From NCBI GenBank assembly GCA_026636295.1, contig CP089458.1, positions 1 through 64,000 on the forward strand: a DNA stretch of 64,000 bases. Direction: 5' to 3'. The notes below the pieces were generated by a model. It searched no databases, was not told the origin of the DNA, and worked only from the letters and a program-made list of their open reading frames with translations. How positions within the stretch are numbered: position 1 is the first letter of the stretch; each line of letters begins with the position of its first letter. This DNA comes from Medakamo hakoo (taxonomy: Eukaryota > Chlorophyta > Trebouxiophyceae > Coccomyxaceae). This document shows positions 51,498 through 60,921 of the stretch, one piece after another. The position numbers and the translations under genes were made by a program.

Positions 51498-53156
51498 CTA
51501 GCCACGCCTCTGCTTCGTGGCGCTCGCCCTCCACCGCCGCCCCCACACCCGCGCGCTCGCCCGCCCGGCCTCCTTGGCACGCAACAGGCTCCCCCACCCC
51601 AACCACTCACACGCCGCCCGGAAGTGGGGCGGGGCGGCCGCCCGCGCCAGCACGGCGCCGTACCCCGGCAGGGTCACCCGCAGGGACGCGCAGTGCAGGT
51701 ATAAGCGCGGGCCCCCTCCCCCGGCAGCACCCGCCCTCCTGACCGCGGCGTCCAGCGCCCGCCCGCGCGGCGACCGCACCGCGCCATACCGGTCGTCGCC
51801 CGCGATGGGCGACCCCAGCGGGGGCGACGCCGCCACGCGGCGCAGCTGGTGCTTGCGCCCGGTGACCGGCCGCATCTCCAGCCAGCCCCACCCGTCCCGC
51901 GCGGCCAGCAGCCGCCACCACGTGATCGACCGCGGCGGCGGCGGCGGCGCTTCACCGCGGACGGCGGCCAGGGCGGCAGCATACGCTCCCTTTCCACCCG
52001 GGTTGTGAGGTGCGAGCGGCAGGGGGCGGTCGTCCAGCGTAGGGCCCCAGCCCACGGATCCGTCGACGCCGCGGCGGGGGTCGGGCAGGTCGCCGTACGG
52101 GACGCCGTCGACGAGGGCCCACTGCAATTTTTTTTGTTTTTGTTTTTGGGGGTGGGGTGGGGGTGGGGGTGCGCGAGTGCGTGAGGGGGGAGGGAGAGGG
52201 CACGGCACCCCGCTGTCCCCACACCTGTGCGGGCGCTCCCTCTCTCTCTCAGCGCTCCCTCTCTCTCCCTCGAAGACATATCTGACGGCGCAGACATGTT
52301 TTCCCCGTGCCCTGGGGGACGGAGGCAGGCAGACAAAAAAAACCCAAGCCCCAGGACGACGCACGTAGGTCTTGACGACGGACCCGGCGCCTGGCCGTGC
52401 GCCGCCGCCGCCATCCCGCTCCTCCACAGACGGCGCCCGAAACGCCTCGGCCAGGCGGGCGGCGGAGGCCCGGCCCAGGGCCAGGGCCAGGCACCCGGAC
52501 GCGCCCGCGTCCAGGCGGTGGACAAGGCGCGGCGCGCCGTCGTCGCCGCCGCCGCTGTCCGTCGGCGGGTGGCCGCGGCCGCCCGCCGTCCCACCCAGCC
52601 CCGCAGCCCGGGCAGCGACGTCCACCGTCGGCCCGGCCGCCGCGCCACCGCCGCCCTGCACCGCCACGCCGGCGGGTTTGTCCAAAATGAGGAACCCGCC
52701 GCCGGGCGTGGCCGCCGGGACGTAGACGAGCAGTCGGCCTTTCAGGGCGTGTCCCAGGGCCGCCGCCGCCGCCGCGTCCGCGGCCGCGGTCGACGGCGGT
52801 GACCGGGCCTCTTTCTTCTTCGCCGCGCGTTCGAGGGCGGATGCGGGGACGAGGACGGCGGCGCCCGGCGGGACGGGCGTGGCGGCCGACGCGCGGCGGG
52901 GTGGGGACGGTGGGCAGGCCAGCCGCACGGCCCGCGCCCGGAACAGGGAGCGGACGACGGACGGGGGGAGGCGGCCTCCGTCTGCCAGACCCTGGCGGGT
53001 CAGCCAGGCCTGCGCGGTCGGGTAGGGCGGGCAGGCGTCGGCCGGGACGGGCGGGCTCGCGACAAGGGACGGGTGGGCGGGGCGCGAGGTGGAGAGCGAG
53101 CGCGGCGCGCGGCGTGCGAGCCCGGCCGCAATGAGGGACGCCGCCCGGCCCAGCAT
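51498..53156 (-). CDS. RluA-family pseudouridine synthase, organellar
   Basis: Exons 53156-52365 and 52121-51498 encode 471 residues. MLGRAASLIAAGLARRAPRS with SLSTSRPAH is a typical mitochondrial presequence. An S4-like or linker region follows, then the synthase: FLILDKPAGVAVQGGG, RLVHRLDAGASGCLALALGR (catalytic Asp in HRLD), SVVKTYWALVDGVPYGDLP, EMRPVTGRKHQLRRVAA, GDDRYGAVRSP and LYLHCASLRVTLPG. Loops are enlarged with Gly/Pro-rich inserts, common in this genome. The intron (donor GTGCGTCG, acceptor TTGCAG) joins KTY to WALV exactly at the family consensus. The target uridine cannot be told. Confidence 0.88.
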   Translation of the reverse strand: MLGRAASLIAAGLARRAPRSLSTSRPAHPSLVASPPVPADACPPYPTAQAWLTRQGLADGGRLPPSVVRSLFRARAVRLACPPSPPRRASAATPVPPGAAVLVPASALERAAKKKEARSPPSTAAADAAAAAALGHALKGRLLVYVPAATPGGGFLILDKPAGVAVQGGGGAAAGPTVDVAARAAGLGGTAGGRGHPPTDSGGGDDGAPRLVHRLDAGASGCLALALGRASAARLAEAFRAPSVEERDGGGGARPGAGSVVKTYVRRPGAWVFFVCLPPSPRARGKHVCAVRYVFEGERGSAERERERPHRCGDSGVPCPLPPPSRTRAPPPPPHPQKQKQKKLQWALVDGVPYGDLPDPRRGVDGSVGWGPTLDDRPLPLAPHNPGGKGAYAAALAAVRGEAPPPPPRSITWWRLLAARDGWGWLEMRPVTGRKHQLRRVAASPPLGSPIAGDDRYGAVRSPRGRALDAAVRRAGAAGGGGPRLYLHCASLRVTLPGYGAVLARAAAPPHFRAACEWLGWGSLLRAKEAGRASARVWGRRWRASATKQRRG

Positions 53157-53345
53157 GGGGTGCTTGCTTGAGGCGCAGCGGCGACTCGCGGTTGTTTGCG
53201 TCGCACGGGTGGGAGCGACGCCCGGGACCCCCCTGGCCCCTGGCCCGGGCTTTTTGACCAATGCGCTCCTCGCCACGCCCCTCACACACACTCGCTTCCC
53301 CTTTTTTTCGTCCTCGCACGAAAAAAACACCGCTCGAAACAAAAA

Positions 53346-54516
53346 ATGGCGACCGTGCTCCTGCCCACGCGCGGCGCGCGCGTGGCCACGCCGTCTCGGC
53401 CGGCCGTCTCCGGCGGGCGGCGGGTGACGTGCATGGCGGCCAAGGGTGAGTCGAGAGCGCGGGGAGAGTTGAGCGCGGCCACACGGCCTGTCGGCCGCGT
53501 CTCGTTGTGGCCGTCGTGCGCAGCCTTTCTGCCCTCGCACAGGCTTGCGTCGACCGCGTACATGAAGCAGAGTTCATTGCGGTGTACTGCAGTCCAAAAA
53601 ACTGCGTGAAAATGGCCCGCATCCCACTGCCGTCGGCCTAGTAAACGCCCCGTCCACCGATTTGTGGCCGCCGCGCCGCCGTCGAGCGCACGCAAAAAAA
53701 AAAAAACACTCACGCCCCCGTCCCACCCCATCGCCTTCACCCTCTCAGTTGCCGGCTACATCAAGCTGGCCCTGCCCGCTGGCAAGGCCAACCCGGCCCC
53801 GCCCGTCGGCCCGGCCCTGGGTGCCAAGGTGTGAGAGTGGAGGGGGGGGAGGGGGGGGGGGAGGGGCGTGCGTGGCTCTGTGCGCCAAAGTCGCCGCCGT
53901 GCCGGCCGCGGGAGGCCCGCTTGCGCCGCTGAGCGCCCAGGCTCAGGCTTGAGGGCTACGTGCGCGTCGTATGAGAAAGAGGCAAAGAACGGAGCGGGCG
54001 CTGCCGGCCCGACGGGAGACGACGGGCGCAGCAACGCAAACGGAGCTAGCCGCCGCCACTCCGCTCACTCCGCTCCGCCGCCCGCCCGCCCCACCCACCG
54101 CTCCATCTCACGACCGCCGCCGCGTCCCGCCACCCTCCCCCAAACAAAACACACACACACACACACACACCACCGCCCAGGGCGTGAACATCATGGACTT
54201 CTGCAAGCAGTACAACGCCGCCACCCAGGACAAGGTCGGCACCGTCATCCCCGTGGAAATCACGGTCTTTGAGGACCGGTCGTTCACCTTCATCCTCAAG
54301 ACGCCGCCCGCGTCGGTGCTGCTGACCCAGGCCGCCGGCATCGCCAAGGGCTCCGGCGCCCCGAACAAGGAAAAAGTGGGGAGCGTGACCCGGGCCCAGG
54401 TCCGCGAGATTGCGACCATCAAGCTGCCCGACCTGAACGCGACGGAGGTGGAGCCGGCGATGCGGATCATCGAGGGCACGGCCAAGAACATGGGCATCAC
54501 GGTCGTGGAGGAGTGA
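53346..54516 (+). CDS. Plastid ribosomal protein L11
   Basis: Exons 53346-53445, 53749-53828, 54181-54516 encode 171 residues. The first exon is a transit peptide ending in RRVTCMAAK, a typical green-plastid cleavage context. The mature part is a full bacterial-type L11: [99 protein letters not shown] and [15 protein letters not shown]. In red-derived plastids rpl11 stays in the plastid genome, so a nuclear copy with a simple transit peptide supports a green alga. Introns are 303 and 352 bases; the second ends in a CA repeat. It shares a 189-base divergent promoter with the pseudouridine synthase gene. Confidence 0.95.
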
Positions 54517-54811
54517 AGGGGTTTTTGGGGGGGGGCCTTCACGGCCTGTCGTGGCCTGCACGGCGGTCGTCGCGCGGGCGTGCGAGGCGGCGCGAGCCCG
54601 TGCAAAAAAAAAAAAACTGAGAGGGGGGGGAGCGAGGGGGAGCGGGATGGTGCGTGGGTGGAGTCGGGGGGGGGACCTTCTTTTTTTGCAACGACACCAA
54701 CAAAAGCATTGTTCTTTTACAACGCACACGCAGCGCGCGCGTGGCTGGCGGTGAGAGGAAGCGGGCACAGAGGGGGGGGGGGGGGCGGAGAGCCGACTCC
54801 CCCGTCCCTCC

Positions 54812-55553
54812 TCACCCGCCCATCTCCGCGCGCGCGCACGCTTTCAGCGATTCCAGCCAGTAGCGGCACGCCTCCAGGTCATCACCCTGGTCTTCCATGC
54901 ACGCGGTGAAGGACCGAGACGCGTTCTTGCAGGGCCCGCCTTCAGCTTCCAGGCTGGCGGCCGCAGCGCGCAGCCCGCCGGGTTCGGAGCACGGCGGCGT
55001 CGCCTCCCCGCCGCCGGCGCCGCGCCCGCCGAGCAACGCGTGCACAGCCGTGTGCGCCAGCGCGGATCCCGTACCCAGCGCCATGCCCTGCACGACCATG
55101 CCGCCCAGCGATGGCGCGATGCCGCCGCCGGCGGACGGGCGTGGGGCGGGCGGCGGCGGCGGCGGCGCGGCGCGCGCGGGCGGCGGAGCGGACGCCGAGG
55201 AAGACGCTTTCGCCGCCTGCGGGCTGCCAAAGCCACTTGCACTGGACCGGGCGGGCGGCGGCGGCGGAGACCGCGGGCGTGGGGGCGGAGACCTGGACCG
55301 GCCGCCTGTGTGGATGGACAGAATGGACAGAGAGGGGTGGTTGAGGCGGGGTCGTCGCCCGCGTGTGTGGATGGACAGAGAGGGGTGGTTGAGGCGGGGT
55401 CGTCGCCCGCGTGTGTGTGTGCACGGCTCGGGGTCAACAGCCCACAGGTGTTGACCGCGCCCCACGGCGCGGCGTCATCCTCCCCTCCTCCCGCCTCCAT
55501 TCGATGCGTCCTGGCTTGTGGATTGTGTCTGGCTTACCTCCACGGCGAGGCAT
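54812..55553 (-). CDS. CHCHD2/CHCHD10-like twin CX9C mitochondrial protein
   Basis: Exons 55553-55538 (16 bases, MPRRG) and 55305-54812 encode 169 residues. The N-terminus MPRRGGGRSRSPPPRPRSPP resembles the MPRGSRSR start of CHCHD2. A central Gly/Ala hydrophobic segment, LGGMVVQGMALGTGSALAHT with AVHALLG, matches the family. The C-terminal CHCH domain has two CX9C motifs: C-KNASRSFTA-C and C-RYWLESLKA-C. Such proteins are imported by Mia40 and act in the intermembrane space, with roles in cristae and respiratory-chain assembly; yeast Mix17 is a relative. The single intron carries a tandem repeat at 55307-55410. Confidence 0.88.
55307..55410. repeat. Two-copy tandem repeat of about 47 bases in an intron
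   Basis: The unit begins TGTGTGGATGGACAGAGAGG and ends in GTCGTCGCCCGCG. The copy near 55362-55409 follows one near 55307-55361; the first copy carries a nine-base internal duplication (ATGGACAGA). It sits immediately upstream, in transcript sense, of the acceptor of the CHCHD-like gene's intron. Confidence 0.8.
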
Positions 55554-56263
55554 GGTTCGCGTGTGCGCGTGCGCTGTGCCAGGAGGGCCCGAGCGACCGG
55601 CGGCAATGGAGCGAGTGAGGAGCCGGACGACTGCACCCCTCGCCCTCACACCCTCTTTTCTTTTTTTCTTCGTCTCCCGGCGGAAAAAGGTGCGCCACAC
55701 CCCTGGTTCGCGCACCGCACACGTGCCACGCGCCCTGCACCACGAGTCAAAGCGAGGGAGCCCGGCACCGAGGCGGACGGCCGCGCCGCGCGCAAAGGTT
55801 GGGGCGCCGCGCCGCGCGTCGATCGACGCGCCGCCTCACTCTCGGTCGGGGGACGGAAGTTGCGCCCATCGCCACGCTCCCGCCCTCCGTCCGCTGGTGT
55901 ACGAGGCACCAGAGGCCTGGAATCCTCGTGCACCGCGACAGAGCGGCCAGGCGGGGGCCGCGTGCCCCGGCACGGCCGTGCGAAAAAGCCGCCGGGCGCG
56001 GAAATGGCGAGGGCTGCGCGGCCCTCTGCGCCTCGTCCGCACGGCCGAGGGGGTCGGCCGCCACGCCGCGTCCGCCTCGTAGAGCGTGCTCGCGCGTCCA
56101 CTTTGTCCGGTGGGGCAAGCAGGGGCGCGAGTTGACGGCGCCGCGCGTCCGCGACGCACTGCTGTTTTCCTCGCGCGACCGGTCACTCAACCCGCTGCGT
56201 GCTCCCCCGCCCCCTCTCCCCCCCCTCTCTCCCCACAGAACTCTCCACCCGCCCCGGCCACCC
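55554..56263. promoter_or_regulatory. Divergent region, CHCHD-like / ATP synthase epsilon
   Basis: 710 bases between start codons. A CCCCACAG at 56231-56238 just before the epsilon ATG could be the acceptor of a 5' UTR intron. Otherwise GC-rich without an identified site. Confidence 0.4.
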
Positions 56264-56503
56264 ATGTCGTCCTCCGCCGCCGCCTCCTCGTACTGGCGGG
56301 TGGCCGGCATGACGTACCTCAAGTACGCTGACCTGTGCTCCAACATGGTGCGGGCGTCACTCAAAGAACCGTTGCGGGCCAAGGCCAAGGCGCGGGAAGC
56401 GATCTACTACCGCACGGCGCAGTGGGAGGGCGGCGCGCCCCGCGCGGCGGAAGTCGTGGACTTGGTGGACGCCGAAGTTGAGGCGGCCGCCAAACAAAAG
56501 TGA
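56264..56503 (+). CDS. Mitochondrial F1F0-ATP synthase subunit epsilon
   Basis: A single exon encodes 79 residues. The family start is clear: SSYWRVAGMTYLKYADLCSN, then MVRASLKEPLRAKAKARE, matching the WR.AGMtYi.Ys..ca..vR..LKEP.k..A..R pattern of plant and yeast mitochondrial epsilon. This is the small subunit that stabilises the gamma-delta stalk of F1, not the bacterial-type epsilon. No cleavable presequence is needed in this family. The C-terminal half (RTAQWEGGAPRAAEVVDLVD) is slightly longer than in plants. Confidence 0.9.
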   Translation: MSSSAAASSYWRVAGMTYLKYADLCSNMVRASLKEPLRAKAKAREAIYYRTAQWEGGAPRAAEVVDLVDAEVEAAAKQK

Positions 56504-56663
56504 GGGGGGGGGGCGGGGAGGAGGGAGCCGTGTTAGAGAGCGAAACGAAAGACAAGAGCCTTGGAGTCGTGTGGGCGGGGGAGAAAAAAAAGCCCCCCTG
56601 GTCCGATTTCAACCTACGCAAAAAGATTCTAACAAAGGGGATGCATGCTCTCCCCCCCCCCTC

Positions 56664-58730
56664 TTACGCGGCTTCAGCCGGCGCGGGCGCCGCCGCCGCC
56701 CCGCGGGCGCGCGCGACGATGGACACGACCGCCGCGGCTGCCGCTGGATGTCGCGGCGGGCTGCTGCCACTCCCGCCGCCCGGCCCGACCACAATGGCCG
56801 CCTCCCCCCTCCCCGCCACAACGACGGCCGGAGGCGGCGGCGGCGGGAGCGGGTGCGTCGCCGCCGCGGCGGCAGCGGGCGCCCGGCGGCCCGGCCAGGC
56901 GGCCGGGCTCAACCCCAGCGGCGGCGGCCTCGGCCCGGCGGCGACTACCATGGCGGCCGTCGCCGCCGCCACCGCGCTCACGGGCGTCGTGGCGGTGGCG
57001 GCGGCGGCTGCAGGCGGCAGGGGTGGCGTGCAGTGTGCATCACCGCCGGCACCGCCGCCGCCGCCGCAATCCGCCAGCGCGTCGGAGAGCGTGCAGAGCG
57101 AGCCGCGCGACAGCGAGCGCGGCGGCGGGGCCGGCGGCGCGACCGGGGCGGCGGCACCGGGAGCGGCCGCGCCCGCCGCCGCCGCCTCTGCACCGCCACG
57201 CGCCTCGTCAAAGCACACCACCAGGGCCGTGACATTGTCCGCGGCGTGTGCGGCCAGCGCCGCGCCCACCAGGTGCGCGGCGGCGGCGGCGGGGCAGCCG
57301 TGGGCCCGCAGGTGCGCCCGCACCTCGGACACCGCCCGCCCGGAGGACAGCGCGTCCCACAGCCCGTCGCACGCCAGGATGAGGAACTCGTCGCCCGCGC
57401 CTGCCGGGTCCAGCGTCACCGCGCACAGGTCGGGCGCCGCAGTCAGGGGGCCGGCCGTCAGGGCGCCCGAGCCCGGCTCGCGCGCTTTGAGGCCGTCGGT
57501 CGAGAAGTCGCCGAACCCGCGGGCGACGCCGAGGGCGGCGTTCAGGAAGCCGTCGGGGCAGACGGCGCCGCCCGCGGCAGCAATGCGCGCGGCCTCGGCC
57601 GGGTGGGCCGGGCGGTGGTCGGTGGACAGCGGCAGCGCGGCCCCGCGGCGGCACAGCACGGCGCGCGAGTCGCCCGCGTTGGCGACGGCCAGGCGACCGT
57701 CGCCGCACAGGAGGGCGGCCAGGGCCGTGGACCCGCAGTCGGGCAGGGCGCGCTCCGTGACGACGGCGGTGTACAGCGCTTCGTCCAGGGCGGCGAAGCC
57801 GGCGGCCAGGGCGGGGCCCGGGTGGGACGCGAGCGGGAGGGGGGGCGACGGGCCGGGCGAGGCGGTGGGCGGCGGCGGCGGTGGCGCGCCGCCACCCCTG
57901 CCTTCCGCAGCAGCGTCAACCACACAGTCTAGCAAGCGGGACGCGGCGAAGGCCGCGGCCGCCCCGCCGCCGTGGCCGTCAAAGACGCCGAAAAAGTGGA
58001 GGGCAGCGGCCGCGTGCGCGTCGGCGTGGCCGCGGCCAGCGCACCCGGGCTCGCCGCACAGCCCGCGCCGGTAGTGGGCGCACACGTCCAGGACGGCGAC
58101 GTGCGCGTCTTCCATGGCGGGTCTGGCACCTGTGGGTTGTGGGCGCGCGAGGTTGAGGGTGGGTGGGTGGGTTGGCGGGGGCGTTGTCGCGTCGTGAGTG
58201 TGCGTCCGCAGGGCCCCACGCTTCTATCCCCGCCGACTGCAGAGCAGGGAGTCGCGCATTCCGGACGCCAGTGCTCGGGCGCGAGGCGCGAGTGCTCGCA
58301 CTCACACGAAGCCGTGCAGCTCGGGCGCGCGCGGCGTGGACTGGGCGTCGTCGCCCGTCGTGCCCGTCCACGCATCGAGACAGCGCCGCGCGACCAAAAC
58401 ACGACGTCACATTTTTTCCTTCCGGCCGCCCAAATTCGTACCTTGCGCGGCGGCCGACCCCCACCGCACGCTCAGCGGGGCACGGCGAGCAGGGCGTAAC
58501 TGCTGTGACGCGCCGCAAGCAGCCGTCGTGCCCGCCTCAGCGCCGGACGACGCGCGGTCGGACGACGCGACCGGCGCTTTGGGCGGCCGGCCGCTGCCGC
58601 CGTCACCGCTGGCGTCGGCGCTGCTGCCATGGCGGCGCAGAGGGATGACCGCCGGCTCATCTTGTGGAAGGGAAGACTGCGGCGGTCGGGTGGCGGGTGG
58701 CGGGTGGGGAGCGAGCGTTTGTGAAGGCAT
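56664..58730 (-). CDS. PP2C-type protein serine/threonine phosphatase
   Basis: Exons 58730-58442 and 58129-56664 encode 584 residues. The splice join gives VRWGSAAAQ-GARPAMEDAH, the PP2C start motif, and confirms the first exon. Metal-binding and catalytic motifs follow: HFFGVFDGHGGGAAAAFAA, CGSTALAALL, VANAGDSRAVLCRRG, STDHRPAHPAEAARI, ALGVARGFGDF, DEFLILACDGLWDAL and DNVTALVV. The last 180 residues are Ala/Pro/Gly-rich with hydrophobic stretches. The N-terminal 75 residues are disordered, with no clear targeting peptide. Substrates unknown. It is the first of three minus-strand genes leading to the SPX protein. Confidence 0.92.
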
Positions 58731-58847
58731 TGCTTGTCTGGGGGCGTGCGCGCGCGGCGCGGCGCTCGCAGCTTTTGACCGCCCAGGCAGCCATTTCTAG
58801 AGAGGCTGTCCCCATCCCGCCTACAGCGCGCCCCCGCCCGTCTGTTT

Positions 58848-60581
58848 CTACGCCTGGCCCGCTCCCCACGCCACCGGCCCACACACCCGCACCACCTCCA
58901 CGGCTGTGCTCCGCCCGTCTTCACCCGCCTCCTCGGGAGCGCGCACAGGGCTGGACCGCCGCCCCGCACGGCCGACCACGCCTACGAGCACAACCCGCCC
59001 GGCGCCGCTCCACGCGCTGCCCGGCCCTGGCGGCGCGGCGGCCATGAGTGGCAGCGGCGCGGCCGCAGGCGCCGGACCCAGCGCGCCCACCCAGGCCGTG
59101 GGCGGTCGGGAGCCGGCAAAAGGCCCGGCGCTCAGGTCCCAGGCCGCCACGCCGCTGCCACCCGCCGCCCGGCCAAAGAGCGCGCGCCCGTCTGGCCCGC
59201 ACTCCAACCACAGCGGCGGCGCTGCCTGCCCGTCCTCCCACTTCCACACGGGGCCGCGGCCCAGCGCCCGCACATCCCAGGCCGCAGCGGGCGTGCCCGG
59301 GTGGGAGGTGAAGGCCCACAGCCCGCCGCGCGACCCGCCGTCGGTGGCCAGGCGCGGGAACGCCGCGGCCGGAACGTCCGCCAGCCCGCCCGCCCGCGCC
59401 AGGGCGATGCTTGCGGAGACAACAGCGCCGGACGCGCCACACCGGGTCGCCCGCAGGTCGAACAAGGCGAGGGAGGCGATGGGTGGTGGGCCTGGCGAGG
59501 CACCCGCCAGCCTGTGCGTGCACAGGGAGGGCAGCGCGCACGCGGCGGCACCGCAGCCGCCGTCCCACCACGCCTTCCCACCCCGGCGGGGCGGGACGGG
59601 GACAGCCAGCCCGGCCAGGTGTGCGGGCCCGCCGCCGCCCAGGGGCGCCATCCCCACCAGCTCGGCGCCCTCGCCCACCGCGCCTTCCGCCACGATGGTC
59701 GGGCTCGCGGCCGCGCCCACGTCCCAGGCGGCGAGCCAGTTGCGGGTCGCCCACCCGACGCGGCGCGTGGCCGTTGCGTGCCCCGCGTCGGCCGCCGCCC
59801 AGTCGTGGAGGGCGACCAGGCAGCCGGAGCCGGGCGAGAGGCCCAGCCAGGCCGCGGCCGTGGGCGCGCCCAGCGGGACGGTGCGCGCGCGCAGGCGGGC
59901 TGTCAGCGCCAGGCCGCGCGGGCCTGAGCCGCGCGGGCCCAGCCAGTCGCCGTCGTCGTCGTCGTCTGATGAGGCGGTGGCGCCACCGCCGCCGTCCGAC
60001 GCGAGCCCCCTCACCCGGTAAAGGGCCAGGGAGCCGTCGGCCCGCCCCGCCGCCAGCAGGGGGCCGCGCGCCGCGACGGTGAAGGGGTCGGCACACGCCG
60101 CAGGGACGGCCGTGAGCGTGAAGGCCGCCAGGCCGTCAGAGTCGGGCGGCGTGGACGCGACGGGCAGGGCGGGCGGGCGCTCGCCCGGCGGCGCCGGCAC
60201 CGGCCAGACGTCCAGGCCGCCGTCTGCCGCGACGGCCAGGCACAGGCCCGACCCGGCGCCCGTCCAGGCGTGTGCGTCGATGAGGGAGAGCCCGTTCACG
60301 CAGTCGGCGGGCCAGGTCACGTCCGCGCCCCACCAGGGCGCGCCGGGCGCCAGACCCGCCTGCGTTTCGCAGATAGACCGGGATGGAGGCGGCGCGGTGG
60401 CGGTGTGTGGTCCGCCCGCCGACCCGCCCCACCGCGCGGCCGCCGCGCCGGCCCAGGCCGCGTCCCGCTCCCGGGCGACGCGGCGGAGGGAGGTGGACGC
60501 ACAGGCGGCAGACGCGACTGTGGCCGCGTCTGTCGCGGCGCCCAGCACGGCGGCCAGGGCGTCGTCGCCCAGGCTGTCCAT
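58848..60581 (-). CDS. F-box protein with WD-like repeats
   Basis: A single exon encodes 577 residues from the ATG at 60581. The N-terminus MDSLGDDALAAVLGAATDAA followed by ASAACASTSLRRVARERDAAW is an F-box (L.dd.L..vl......l..aa..s...r......W). The rest has at least six degenerate WD-type blades, for example GLCLAVAADGGLDVWPV, LLAAGRADGSLALYRV, SLALFDLRAT, GTPAAAWDVRALGRG and SGVAAWDLSAGP. F-box proteins with propellers recruit substrates to SCF ubiquitin ligases. The repeats are weak, so blade number is uncertain. Its stop lies 117 bases from the PP2C start and its start 341 bases below the SPX gene's stop. Confidence 0.68.
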   Translation of the reverse strand: MDSLGDDALAAVLGAATDAATVASAACASTSLRRVARERDAAWAGAAAARWGGSAGGPHTATAPPPSRSICETQAGLAPGAPWWGADVTWPADCVNGLSLIDAHAWTGAGSGLCLAVAADGGLDVWPVPAPPGERPPALPVASTPPDSDGLAAFTLTAVPAACADPFTVAARGPLLAAGRADGSLALYRVRGLASDGGGGATASSDDDDDGDWLGPRGSGPRGLALTARLRARTVPLGAPTAAAWLGLSPGSGCLVALHDWAAADAGHATATRRVGWATRNWLAAWDVGAAASPTIVAEGAVGEGAELVGMAPLGGGGPAHLAGLAVPVPPRRGGKAWWDGGCGAAACALPSLCTHRLAGASPGPPPIASLALFDLRATRCGASGAVVSASIALARAGGLADVPAAAFPRLATDGGSRGGLWAFTSHPGTPAAAWDVRALGRGPVWKWEDGQAAPPLWLECGPDGRALFGRAAGGSGVAAWDLSAGPFAGSRPPTAWVGALGPAPAAAPLPLMAAAPPGPGSAWSGAGRVVLVGVVGRAGRRSSPVRAPEEAGEDGRSTAVEVVRVCGPVAWGAGQA

Positions 60582-60921
60582 GGGGATGGATAGACGGACG
60601 GGTGGTCGCCGGTCGTCTTTTTTTTTGACGTGCCCCGTGCGAGGGCGTTCCGCCCACTCCCAGGCCGCCTGCCACGCGTGCACAGGGGTCTGAGACAGCA
60701 GCGCACACGGCGAGCGTGCGTGCACCGTCTCGGAGGGGCGGGTATGTGTGCGTGCTGGGGTGTTTTGTTGGGCAATGCCCTCTCGCGCCAGCGCGAGTGT
60801 GTGCGACGCCCGCCCCCCATCCCCCCCTTCGGCATGGAAACAAAGAATCGTCGTTCGAAATCTAAAACCTATGACAAAGCAAGCAGTCCAAATGGGAGCA
60901 CGCAAAGAATCCCTCTCATGG
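60582..60921. other. Spacer between the SPX gene and the F-box gene
   Basis: 340 bases between the stop of the SPX gene and the start of the F-box gene, both on the minus strand. An AT-richer patch at 60840-60885 is a likely 3' flank of the SPX gene. No gene. Confidence 0.5.
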
